From: Helicobacter_B zhangjianzhongii
Lineage (GTDB): Bacteria > Campylobacterota > Campylobacteria > Campylobacterales > Helicobacteraceae
NCBI RefSeq assembly: GCF_030249855.1
Contig: NZ_JANURN010000004.1
Span: 62,001 to 126,000, forward strand
Direction of reading: 5' to 3'
Length of the DNA stretch: 64,000 bases
The notes under the pieces are model-generated. The model worked only from the letters and a program-made list of their open reading frames with translations. It had not been told where the DNA came from and made no database searches. This document shows, piece by piece, positions 32,350-41,070 of this stretch (positions are counted from its first letter, which is position 1; each line of letters starts with the position of its first letter). The position numbers were made by a program, and so were the translations under genes.

Positions 32350-34842
32350 ATGGGCGAGTATTTGTATTATCTCTTCATTTATCCTTTGCAGCAAGTGCTT
32401 AGCTTTGGGCTAGATCAGCTCTATACTCTTACACATAATTATGGACTAAGCATTATTGCTCTAAGCCTGCTTGTCAATCTCTTTTTACTCAAGCTCTTTC
32501 TCTACACTGATCAAAAGGCAAAAGAAGAAAACGAGCTAAAAGCTATGCTAGATACTAGGATCAAAGCGTGGAAGCGCGTGTATAGTAGAGCCAAGCTCTA
32601 TGCCTTTACGCGCACGCTTTACCGCCAGCATAGCTACCACCCTATCTACGCGCTAAGGGGGCTTTTGGGCTTGGGGCTGCAGCTGCCATTTTTCTGGGCG
32701 ATGTATGAGGTCATCAAGTCTGCTAGCTATTTAAATGGCGTGGGCTTTTTGTGGATTAGCGATTTAAAAGCACCAGATAGCGTGGAGATCTTTGGGCTTA
32801 GTGTGCATATTTTGCCACTGCTAATGACCCTCCTAACGCTTATCAACGCCCTATATAGCGCGAAAAGTCTAGGCGCAAAGATTCAGGGCATAGCCATAGC
32901 CTTGCTTTTTTTACTGCTGCTTTATGATATGCCTAGCTCTTTGGTGCTGTATTGGACTTGTAATATGGGCTTTGCCCTATTAAAAGAGCTATACAAATCC
33001 GCCAAAGCAAAGAATCCACCAGCTAAAAGCACACCAAGAGTGCTTGACACACAAGCCCTAGCCCCCTATCGCAGCACTATCGCCCTAATCCTTAGCAATC
33101 TCTGCTTGCTCGCGTGTGTTTTCACGCCTTTTGGGCTTTATACAAGCGATCTAGGGAGCTTTAGTCTAGCGGATATACTCCCCACGCTTCTTAGTCTCTG
33201 TGGATTCTACTTGCTCGCTAGCTTTGTGCTTATTTATCTATGCAATCACATCTTCTCTCTCCCAATGCTTGCTGTAAAGACTCTAGCCACACTGCTGCTA
33301 GCCCTGCTTTTGCTAGCTCTTAGCTATACCTTTATTTTCGTGGGGGATTATGGGGCGATGAGCTTTTTTATCTTCGATCGCCCAGTGATCGCCACAGATA
33401 CTCAAAAGCTCATCGACTATATCGCAATCCCCACAACCATTATCTTAGCAATCTTTGCCATACGCTATCAGCGCGCCATCATCTCTGCCAATAAGATTCT
33501 AAGCATAGTGCTAGTAGTTAGCGCGCTTTTTTATGCAAGCAAGGCAGCTCTTTATGCGCAGAAAAACGCCGCCTTTGCTACCCTTGCTACAAAAACCAGC
33601 GATAAGATTTTGGACTTTGCTAAAGAGCATAGAAATATCTTAGTGCTATTGCTTGATCGCGCCGATGGCTACACGATACACAAGCTTCTAAATAATGAGC
33701 TACGCTCGCACTTTAGTGGGTTTGTTGATTTTAGCAATGCCATTAGCAGTGGGGAAGATACCCTACCCACCCTTACAAGCGTGATCGCAGGGGAGTATTA
33801 TGCAGCATATCATATCAACGCCCGCCAAGAGCCTTTAGCCAAAGCCATAGCCCAAGGCTATGCCAGCACGCTAAATAGCTTCCATAAAGCAGGCTTTGAT
33901 ACACGCGCCTTGCTTGATTTCCCCACAGACCCAGCCCACCTCTACCCGCTCCTTGATAGCACGCAAAATATTCTCTTTGATAGCCCATATCGAGGGCTAT
34001 ATGCCACCCAAGAGAGCCAGACTCTCCCGCTGAATCAGCTCATCTCCTTTGGGATTTTCCGCTTATCGACTTTCAAGCTACGGCGCGATGTGTATCGGCG
34101 TGGGGCGTGGCTCTTTATCCCAGCGCATTTGCAGACCAATCACTCCCAGATCTACTACGCGCTTCGCCCAATTAGCGAGATGAAAGCCCTAGCAGAGCAT
34201 AGCAGTGCCAATGCCACAGCCCCGACCTTTACCTTTATCCACAACTCTATCACACACAATCCCTATGCCCTAAATGCGCAATGCAGCTTTGACTCCACAG
34301 ACTTCATCTCGCCAAATGATGAAGCTTTTGGGCTGCCACAAGGGCATTATAATAGTGAAAAATGCGCGCTTATGTGGGTCGCGCAAATGCTAGATCGCCT
34401 AAAAGAGCTAGGCGTATATGATAATACAGAGATTTTCATCACAGCCGATCACGGCGCGCAAAAAACCTTTCTCCCCACTAAAAGCAAGCACCATATCCCG
34501 CTTTTTTATAAACCTTTTAATGCCAAGGGAGCTATGGCACAAGACTCTAGGCTCATTGCTAATTATGATATTCCTACGATTTTTTGCGCCAATCTTGAAA
34601 AAGGCTGCCCAAATGTCGCCCCAAATATTTTAGAGCATTACCCAAATGATAGAGAGATCATCACATTTAGCACACAAGGCTGGCGATTTGAAGACCATAA
34701 GCCTAATGCCTTTATCCTCTATAATTTCCATAAAGTTAGAGGCGATATGTATAATCCACATAATTGGCAAAAAGTGGATTCTAGCCCCACAAGCCTAGAA
34801 TCCACTTTTCACTCCCATACTCCAAAAAAGCGCGAGCGATGA
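32350..34842 (+). CDS. YidC/Oxa1-like domain fused to an alkaline-phosphatase-superfamily (sulfatase-like) domain
   Basis: An 830-residue protein. Residues about 1-220 look like YidC/Oxa1: FIYPLQQVLSFGLDQLYTLT, YGLSIIALSLLVNLFLLKLF, a charged cytoplasmic hairpin, and GLGLQLPFFWAMYEVIKSAS. Residues about 235-420 are further membrane segments. Residues about 430-800 are a periplasmic hydrolase/transferase-like domain: NILVLLLDRADGYTIHKLL, then EDTLPTLTSVIAG (candidate nucleophile Thr) and the metal-site ITADHGAQKTF. LTA synthase and phosphoethanolamine transferases share this fold. It starts 3 bases after the TagB/F-like gene and overlaps the LicC-LicA gene. It may transfer phosphoglycerol or choline phosphate; this is inference. 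Confidence 0.78.
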   Translation: MGEYLYYLFIYPLQQVLSFGLDQLYTLTHNYGLSIIALSLLVNLFLLKLFLYTDQKAKEENELKAMLDTRIKAWKRVYSRAKLYAFTRTLYRQHSYHPIYALRGLLGLGLQLPFFWAMYEVIKSASYLNGVGFLWISDLKAPDSVEIFGLSVHILPLLMTLLTLINALYSAKSLGAKIQGIAIALLFLLLLYDMPSSLVLYWTCNMGFALLKELYKSAKAKNPPAKSTPRVLDTQALAPYRSTIALILSNLCLLACVFTPFGLYTSDLGSFSLADILPTLLSLCGFYLLASFVLIYLCNHIFSLPMLAVKTLATLLLALLLLALSYTFIFVGDYGAMSFFIFDRPVIATDTQKLIDYIAIPTTIILAIFAIRYQRAIISANKILSIVLVVSALFYASKAALYAQKNAAFATLATKTSDKILDFAKEHRNILVLLLDRADGYTIHKLLNNELRSHFSGFVDFSNAISSGEDTLPTLTSVIAGEYYAAYHINARQEPLAKAIAQGYASTLNSFHKAGFDTRALLDFPTDPAHLYPLLDSTQNILFDSPYRGLYATQESQTLPLNQLISFGIFRLSTFKLRRDVYRRGAWLFIPAHLQTNHSQIYYALRPISEMKALAEHSSANATAPTFTFIHNSITHNPYALNAQCSFDSTDFISPNDEAFGLPQGHYNSEKCALMWVAQMLDRLKELGVYDNTEIFITADHGAQKTFLPTKSKHHIPLFYKPFNAKGAMAQDSRLIANYDIPTIFCANLEKGCPNVAPNILEHYPNDREIITFSTQGWRFEDHKPNAFILYNFHKVRGDMYNPHNWQKVDSSPTSLESTFHSHTPKKRER

Positions 34843-36344
34843 GAGCCATAATCCTAGCAGCTGGCAAAGGCACGCGCTTAAAGCCTATGACACTCACCAA
34901 GCCAAAGCCACTTTTAGAGATCCGAGGTGTGAGCCTGCTAGAAAATATGATTATGCACCTAAGACAAAGCGGTGTAAAAGACATTATCCTAGTAAGCGGC
35001 TATAAACACGAGCTTTTTGCCCCCATAGCAAAAGCACAGGGCTTGACACAGCTTGTCTTCCCAGACTATGAGCTATGCAACAGCTCTAAGTCCCTACTCT
35101 TTGCCAAAGACTATATATGCAAGGGGAGCATTATCCTAAATGGCGATCTCTACATCACGCAAGGATTTTGCCACTTGTTTAAGAAAAACGCCTGTCAATT
35201 CCTAGCGCAAAAAATCCCCCCAAACACCACCGCGTGGGGCTATATCACTGATGAAAACTACAAAATCCTAGATATAGATACAAATGCCAAAGAGGGCTAT
35301 GGCGATGGGATCGCGTATTTTGATAATGAGCGCGATATAGGTATTTTTACTCACGCCTTGCAGCAATGCCACAAAGATGACTATTGGGAGCAAGCGGTGC
35401 TAGATACACTAGGGGCAATCAACTACTACGCCTTTTGCCACGATGATCTCTACACAGAAATCGATAGCTTTAGTGATGCACTCTACCACGCCTTGCTAAC
35501 CCCAGAGGAGATCGCCTGCCAATGCGCCGATGATGGCAGAGCCACGCGACTTGCTGGCATTACTAATACCAACTACCTAATACACTTCCAAAACACCGCC
35601 CAAGTGATACGAATCCCCGGGCTACACACCGAGCAAGTCATCAACAGAGACAAAGAAGCAAAGATTTTAGAGCTTATCGCGCCCTTGCACATCACACCAG
35701 AATCCAGATTTTACGGCAGTGGGATAAAAATGAGTGATTATCTAAGCGATCATAAGCCCCTAGATTTTGCGCAAATTAGCGATGAAATTTTAGAGCAAAT
35801 CGCAAGCAAGCTCCTAGCACTGCATAGTATAAAGCACACCACCTACCCGCATTTTGAGCCTATTTTGCTCTGTGATGAGATCGCTAAATATCAAGCCCTA
35901 GCCCATATCAAGCTCACCACCCCACAAGAGCATAAAAGGCTTATGACTATCGCCAAGACTCTTGATAAGCGCGAGCTAGTGCTATGCCACAGAGATTTGC
36001 AGCTGCCCAATATCCTCTATAACGCCAGCAATGGCGAGCTACTTTTGATTGACTTTGAGTATGCTGGATTTTCTTGCATAGAGTGGGAGCTTGGGAATCT
36101 AGCCGCCGAGCTAGAGCTTAGTCAAAGCCAGATTCTAGCCCTTTTGCACCACTACAACACTAGCGCAAAAAGAATTATCACCTACACAGATGTGCTATAT
36201 GGCAAGCTAATGGCTAATTATATCTGGGCGTTATGGGGCTGGGTGTATCACAGGATCGATCTAGGGCGAATGTATCTTGCTAGATTCTCGCATAATCTTG
36301 CAGAACTTGAAAGCCTAGAATCCACTTTTGAAAAAACGCCCTGA
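34839..36344 (+). CDS. LicC-LicA fusion: CTP:phosphocholine cytidylyltransferase plus choline kinase
   Basis: A 501-residue bifunctional protein. Residues 1-235 are a nucleotidyltransferase (AIILAAGKGTRLKPMTLTKP, with KPKPLLEIRG, then SIILNGDLYITQGF and an EIDSFSD segment), like LicC, which makes CDP-choline. Residues about 245-490 are a choline/aminoglycoside-kinase fold (TRLAGITNTNYLIHF; CHRDLQLPNILYN, the H-x-D-x5-N motif; LLIDFEYAGFSCIEWELGNL), like LicA. ATG overlaps the previous stop (ATGA). The C-terminal LESTFEKTP is repeat-derived. With the LicB-like gene it completes choline uptake and activation. Confidence 0.85.
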   Translation: MRAIILAAGKGTRLKPMTLTKPKPLLEIRGVSLLENMIMHLRQSGVKDIILVSGYKHELFAPIAKAQGLTQLVFPDYELCNSSKSLLFAKDYICKGSIILNGDLYITQGFCHLFKKNACQFLAQKIPPNTTAWGYITDENYKILDIDTNAKEGYGDGIAYFDNERDIGIFTHALQQCHKDDYWEQAVLDTLGAINYYAFCHDDLYTEIDSFSDALYHALLTPEEIACQCADDGRATRLAGITNTNYLIHFQNTAQVIRIPGLHTEQVINRDKEAKILELIAPLHITPESRFYGSGIKMSDYLSDHKPLDFAQISDEILEQIASKLLALHSIKHTTYPHFEPILLCDEIAKYQALAHIKLTTPQEHKRLMTIAKTLDKRELVLCHRDLQLPNILYNASNGELLLIDFEYAGFSCIEWELGNLAAELELSQSQILALLHHYNTSAKRIITYTDVLYGKLMANYIWALWGWVYHRIDLGRMYLARFSHNLAELESLESTFEKTP

Positions 36345-36486
36345 ATTGTCATTGCAAGCGAGCTTTGATACTACACAACGCAAAAGTGGATTCTAGTATG
36401 AGATACATTGCAAACAATTCTGTGGGCAAACAATCTATGGCGGGGTTTAATGCTATTTTAAGACTAAAGCCCATAAAGGAGTAGCG

Positions 36487-37347
36487 ATGATAAAGGGACA
36501 TATTTTTGCGCTAAGTAGTGTGTTTTTCTGGTCGGCTTTGTATGTATGTGTGAAGATCCTGCTAGGGTATTTCTCACCCTTTGAGCTGCTGATTTTGCAA
36601 TTTGGACTAGGCTATTGCTTCTTGCTACTCTATCGCCCAAAATACTTGCATTTGCCACTTCAAGATGAGCTAAGGATCGCCTGTGCTGGGCTATGTGGGA
36701 TAGCTATATATAACTTATTTTTAAATCTTGCTATGGAGCAAACGACCGCTTCAAATGTGAGCATTATCATCGCTACTGCGCCGCTATTTACGGGGATATT
36801 TAGCTTTATCTTGCAGATAGAAAAGCCTTATATTAACTTTTTCTTAGGCTTTGTGCTGTGTATCGCTGGGGTAGCACTGCTTAGTCAGGGCTTTAGCATT
36901 AACCCTGTGGGCGATGTGCTAGCACTGATCTCTGCGCTGGGCTGGGGGGCATACTCGGTGCTAATAGTTAGGATCTTAGCTAGAGGGTATGATTTGGTGC
37001 TTATTACAAGGCGTATGATTTTTTATGGGATAGTGTTTTTGCTCCCGGGGTTTTTGCTCTTTGACTTTTCTCCAAACCTAGCAGCCCTAAGCGATCCAAA
37101 AGTCTCTATCAATCTTTTGATAGTCGCTTTTTTTGCCTCTGGGCTGTGCTTTATCCTGTGGAATCGCGCGACCACGCTCATTGGCGCGATACAGACAAAT
37201 ATCTATGTCTATCTAACCCCCATTATCACCATCTTTGTGGCGATGATCTTACTAGGTGAGCGCATAGGGCTTATGGGCTTTGTGGGAGTCGCGCTTACCT
37301 TGCTTGGTGTAGCCCTTAGCGAGTGGCGCAAGAAACAAGCTTGCTAG
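36487..37347 (+). CDS. EamA/DMT transporter, LicB-like
   Basis: A 286-residue protein with ten membrane segments in two EamA halves (about 5-135 and 148-280). It contains SSVFFWSALYVCVKILLGYF and LAMEQTTASNVSIIIATAPL, and the second-half IGAIQTNIYVYLTPIITIF. Position after the LicC-LicA gene suggests choline import as for LicB, which belongs to the same superfamily. AAGGAG precedes the ATG. By sequence alone another small-molecule substrate is possible. Confidence 0.7.
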   Translation: MIKGHIFALSSVFFWSALYVCVKILLGYFSPFELLILQFGLGYCFLLLYRPKYLHLPLQDELRIACAGLCGIAIYNLFLNLAMEQTTASNVSIIIATAPLFTGIFSFILQIEKPYINFFLGFVLCIAGVALLSQGFSINPVGDVLALISALGWGAYSVLIVRILARGYDLVLITRRMIFYGIVFLLPGFLLFDFSPNLAALSDPKVSINLLIVAFFASGLCFILWNRATTLIGAIQTNIYVYLTPIITIFVAMILLGERIGLMGFVGVALTLLGVALSEWRKKQAC

Positions 37348-37421
37348 AATCTAGATCTAGTGGGATGCAAGTTGGGTGGATTTAGATTATTTTTAGTTTA
37401 TAAAGCTAGAATTACGCCTAA

Positions 37422-37439
37422 GTTATCACTTGTGATAAC
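37422..37439 (+). promoter_or_regulatory. Palindromic operator-like site before aspA
   Basis: GTTATCAC and GTGATAAC form perfect 8-base arms around TT, 23 bases before the aspA ATG and just downstream of a TATAAA-type box near 37399. Its layout fits a dimeric regulator site; the regulator is unknown. Confidence 0.55.
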
Positions 37440-37462
37440 ACATTTCACCCAAAGGAGTTATT

Positions 37463-38902
37463 ATGGGAAAACGCGTAGAACACGATTTTATAGGAGAGCT
37501 AGAAATTGCTGATGATGTGTATTATGGAGTGCAAACTTTTAGAGCTTTGCAAAACTTCAACATCACAGGTGATAAACTCAGTGGCTACCCAAGCTTTATC
37601 AAAGCTTTTGCACAGGTAAAAAAGGCAGCAGCTCTAGCAAATAATGAGCTAAAACTACTAGATGATAAGAAAAAAGATGCTATTTGCAAAGCGTGTGATA
37701 GGCTTATCGCTGGGGAATTACGCGATCAATTTGTCGTAGATATGATCCAAGGGGGCGCAGGGACTAGCACAAATATGAATACAAATGAAGTGGTAGCAAA
37801 CCTAGCGCTAGAAATTATGGGGCATAAAAAGGGTGATTATCAACACTGCCACCCAAATGACCATGTCAATCTCTCTCAATCTACAAATGATTCTTACCCA
37901 ACAGCTATCCATGTAGCCCTGTATGATGAGCTTTCAGCCCTTGCAAAAGATATGGAAGTGCTGAAAAAATCCTTTGAAAATAAATCAAAAGAGTTTAAAG
38001 ATGTGCTAAAAATGGGACGCACACAGCTCCAAGACGCTGTGCCTATGACTTTAGGGCAGGAGTTTCACACTTTTGCAGTGATGATGGGCGAAGATATTAC
38101 TAGAGTGCTAGAAGCAAGAAGCCTTGTAACAGAAATCAATATGGGCGGCACAGCAATCGGCACAGGGATAAACTCTCACCCAGACTATCCAAAAATCGTG
38201 CAAAAACACCTTTGCGAAGTTACAGGACACCCTTTCAAAACTGCTGATGATTTGATTGAAGCCACCCAAGATACAGGCGCGTATGTGCAAGTAAGTGGTG
38301 TGCTAAAAAGAGTAGCGGTAAAACTCTCTAAAGTATGTAATGACTTGCGTTTATTAAGCTCTGGACCGCGTGCTGGGCTAAATGAGATAAATCTACCTAA
38401 AATGCAACCCGGAAGCTCCATTATGCCCGGAAAAGTAAATCCGGTAATTCCAGAAGTGGTCAATCAAGTGTGCTATGCGGTTATCGGTAATGATGTAACT
38501 GTGAGCTTTGCAAGTGAAGGCGGGCAATTGCAGCTCAATGTATTTGAGCCAGTTATCGCCTATGGGCTCTTTAACTCTATCTCTATGATGAGAAACGCAA
38601 TGCTTACTCTTGCGAGTAAATGTGTAGATGGAATCACAGCAAATGAAAAAGTATGTAGTGATTTTGTGTATAACAGCATAGGTATCGTTACTGCGTTAAA
38701 CCCATATATCGGCTATGAAAACTCTGCGTCTATCGCTAAAGAATCTTTGCAAACAGGCAAACCGGTAAAAGAAATCGCATTAGAAAGAAAGCTTTTAAGC
38801 AAAGAGCAGTTAGATGAGATTTTCCAACCAAAAAATATGCTAAACCCTCATATGAGTGCGGAGGATAAAGCGAAGTTTCAAAAGAATTCGCCATTTGTGT
38901 AA
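37463..38902 (+). CDS. aspA: Aspartate ammonia-lyase
   Basis: A 479-residue enzyme that splits aspartate into fumarate and ammonia. Evidence: IGELEIADDVYYGVQTFRAL, GAGTSTNMNTNEVVANLALE, HPNDHVNLSQSTNDSYPTAI, and the family signature GSSIMPGKVNPVIPE. Full length. A strong AAAGGAG lies before the ATG. With dcuA downstream it supplies fumarate for respiration and uses aspartate as carbon and nitrogen source. The codon use looks plainer than in the glycan island, with no repeat inserts. Confidence 0.97.
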   Translation: MGKRVEHDFIGELEIADDVYYGVQTFRALQNFNITGDKLSGYPSFIKAFAQVKKAAALANNELKLLDDKKKDAICKACDRLIAGELRDQFVVDMIQGGAGTSTNMNTNEVVANLALEIMGHKKGDYQHCHPNDHVNLSQSTNDSYPTAIHVALYDELSALAKDMEVLKKSFENKSKEFKDVLKMGRTQLQDAVPMTLGQEFHTFAVMMGEDITRVLEARSLVTEINMGGTAIGTGINSHPDYPKIVQKHLCEVTGHPFKTADDLIEATQDTGAYVQVSGVLKRVAVKLSKVCNDLRLLSSGPRAGLNEINLPKMQPGSSIMPGKVNPVIPEVVNQVCYAVIGNDVTVSFASEGGQLQLNVFEPVIAYGLFNSISMMRNAMLTLASKCVDGITANEKVCSDFVYNSIGIVTALNPYIGYENSASIAKESLQTGKPVKEIALERKLLSKEQLDEIFQPKNMLNPHMSAEDKAKFQKNSPFV

Positions 38903-39229
38903 AATCTCAAGCATAAAGGTGAAGCCTAAATGTGCCCTTGTGCTTTAGGAAACTCTCACGCTATAAGCTTTAAGCAGCTTGTGCGTGAGAGCCCAATGCA
39001 CCAAAAGCAAAATTATTAAAATCTGGATTCTAAAACACTTGTCATACTTAAGCGCAGCGAAGTATCTTAATGTAATCTAAAACAGATTTTCGCTTTTTCA
39101 AAAGCTCAAAGACAAAGAGACAACGCAGTTAAATAAGATTCTAGATTTTAATCAAATGGCGTGGGCTACGAGATTAGGGCGTATTTTAGAATCTAGGGCT
39201 TTTCAATATAAAATAACCAAAGGATTACA
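38903..39229. other. aspA-dcuA intergenic region
   Basis: 327 bases without a gene. It contains the nested hairpin at 38953-38991 and two CTAG-poor repeat fragments (GGATTCTAAAA near 39024, TTCTAGATTTTA near 39140). The last 40 bases are AT-rich and probably hold a dcuA promoter. Confidence 0.6.
38953..38991 (+). terminator. Nested hairpin downstream of aspA
   Basis: CTCTCACGC (38953-38961) pairs with GCGTGAGAG (38983-38991). Inside, AAGCT (38965-38969) pairs with AGCTT (38976-38980). No T tract follows, so it may stabilise the aspA mRNA or act in regulation rather than end transcription. Confidence 0.45.
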
Positions 39230-40969
39230 ATGGAAATGTTAGTGCTTATACTTCAAGTTGCCGTGCTACTTGGAGCTATTTTTATCGGTATTCGGCTTGG
39301 CGGTATGGCGATAGGCTATGCTGGTGGATTTGGTGTCGTTGTGCTTTGTCTCTTTTTAGGTATGAAGCCCGGAGCCATTCCTTGGGATGTTATCTTAATC
39401 ATTATGTCCGTTATTGCAGCTATTGCAGCTATGCAGCTTGCTGGTGGGCTAGACTATATGGTGCAAGTAGCTGAAAAGATTCTAAGAAAGAATCCAAAAT
39501 ATATTAACTACCTTGCCCCAACGGTTACCTACTTTTTGACATTTTTGGCAGGGACTGGACATACGGCATTTTCTATGATACCTGTGATTGTAGAAGTGGC
39601 AAAGGAGCAAAATATTAAGCCCTCTGCCCCGCTTTCAATCGCTGTGGTTTCTAGCCAAATCGCCATTACCGCAAGTCCGGTAAGTGCGGCTGTGGTGTAT
39701 ATGACCGGTGTGCTAGAGCCACTTGGCTGGAGCTATCCTACTTTGCTTTTAGTGTGGCTTATCACAACCTTTAGTGCGTGTATGCTGACTGCTTTTGTAG
39801 TAAGCAAGTTTTTCCCACTTGATTTGAGTAAAGATCCTGTATATCAAGAGCGGCTAAAAGCTGGGCTTGTGAAACCCACAAGCGGTGCAGCACATATTGA
39901 GCTAAGAAAGGGTGCGAAGCTAAGTGTTGGGATATTTCTTGCAGGTGTGCTTTGCGTGGTGATTTATGCGACTTCAATATCAGATGTCGTGCGTAAGCCT
40001 ATGCTAGATTTTGTAAGTAAAAATATCCCTGTGTATGTCAATAAAGAGCTAGATTCTATAAAGAATGAAGCAACTTCACTTTTAGCGTTCAAAGATAGTG
40101 GGCAACTAAAGCTAGAAAAGCAAAACCTTGTTGCACCGCTAGAATCTTTGAAAAAAGCTTATGTGGATTCTATCCCTGCGATTAAGGCAAATCCAAGTGA
40201 TACACAAAATTTACAAAATGCCTTTGTTACGGCAAAAGATGAGATTGCTGCCATTACTAAAAATGAGCAGAATGAAAAAGCCCTTGAGCTTATAGAATCT
40301 AAGCTAGATTCGCTCAAGAATGAGCTAAACACTATCTTGCCTGATTTCGCACAAAAAGATGGAATGTTGGCAAACTTATCGGCAATAGTGAAAAGCTACA
40401 TTGACCCTGTGCGATTGCCACGCGATGGGGCGATTATGAGCTTTATGCTGATGATTGCGACTTTGATTGTGATTTTCTGCAAGGTAGAAACGGGCAAATT
40501 GCTTGATGCAAGCACATTTAAAGCGGGGATGACAGCGTGTGTGTGCGTTTTAGGCGTGGCTTGGCTTGGCAATACTTTTGTTGATGGTTATAGGGCAGAG
40601 ATTGGTGATTTAGCCGGTAAGCTTGTGGGCGATTATCCCGCACTTTTAGCAGTAGCCCTTTTCTTTGCGAGTATGCTGCTTTACTCACAAGCAGCTACGG
40701 CTAAGGCGATTATGCCGGTGGTGATTGCTGCACTTGGTATCACCGCTACAAACGCAGATTCTGCGTATATTTTGGTAGCAAGTTTTGCGGCTGTATCGGC
40801 ATTATTTGTGCTTCCTACTTATCCAACGCTTCTTGGTGCGGTGCAAATGGACGACACCGGCTCTACTCGCATTGGCAAATTTGTCTTTAACCACAGCTTC
40901 ATACTTCCGGGCATTATAGCCATAGTATTTGCTGTGGCTTTAGGCTTTGCCATAGCTCCGTTATTCTAA
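39230..40969 (+). CDS. dcuA: Anaerobic C4-dicarboxylate transporter DcuA with large internal insert
   Basis: A 579-residue DcuA/DcuB-type antiporter (fumarate or aspartate in, succinate out). Evidence: IGIRLGGMAIGYAGGFGVVV, PGAIPWDVILIIMSVIAAIA, TFLAGTGHTAFSMIPVIVEV and the C-terminal FVFNHSFILPGIIAIVF. The usual length is about 440. Here residues about 255-395, between IYATSISDVV and DGAIMSFMLMIATL, are an extra hydrophilic, mostly helical, Lys/Glu-rich stretch (VNKELDSIKNEATSLLAFKD, LIESKLDSLKNELNTILPDF) with coiled-coil character. It is not built from the dispersed repeats. The gene follows aspA. Confidence 0.93.
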   Translation: MEMLVLILQVAVLLGAIFIGIRLGGMAIGYAGGFGVVVLCLFLGMKPGAIPWDVILIIMSVIAAIAAMQLAGGLDYMVQVAEKILRKNPKYINYLAPTVTYFLTFLAGTGHTAFSMIPVIVEVAKEQNIKPSAPLSIAVVSSQIAITASPVSAAVVYMTGVLEPLGWSYPTLLLVWLITTFSACMLTAFVVSKFFPLDLSKDPVYQERLKAGLVKPTSGAAHIELRKGAKLSVGIFLAGVLCVVIYATSISDVVRKPMLDFVSKNIPVYVNKELDSIKNEATSLLAFKDSGQLKLEKQNLVAPLESLKKAYVDSIPAIKANPSDTQNLQNAFVTAKDEIAAITKNEQNEKALELIESKLDSLKNELNTILPDFAQKDGMLANLSAIVKSYIDPVRLPRDGAIMSFMLMIATLIVIFCKVETGKLLDASTFKAGMTACVCVLGVAWLGNTFVDGYRAEIGDLAGKLVGDYPALLAVALFFASMLLYSQAATAKAIMPVVIAALGITATNADSAYILVASFAAVSALFVLPTYPTLLGAVQMDDTGSTRIGKFVFNHSFILPGIIAIVFAVALGFAIAPLF

Positions 40970-40976
40970 AATCTTT

Positions 40977-41011
40977 GCATAGAATCTTTTTAGATTCTAT
41001 GCGCCTTTTTT
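40977..41011 (+). terminator. Rho-independent terminator after dcuA
   Basis: GCATAGAATCT (40977-40987) and AGATTCTATGC (40992-41002) form a perfect 11-bp stem with a TTTT loop, followed by GCC and a run of T. Confidence 0.85.
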
Positions 41012-41070
41012 ATGCTATTTTGCACTCATATCTCCGCTTCTTATTCACTCAAGCAGATCCCCAATCTCAC

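Noticed and set aside
38903..39229. tRNA or small RNA gene between aspA and dcuA
   Set aside because: The hairpin does not fit a cloverleaf, and I found no tRNA in the window.
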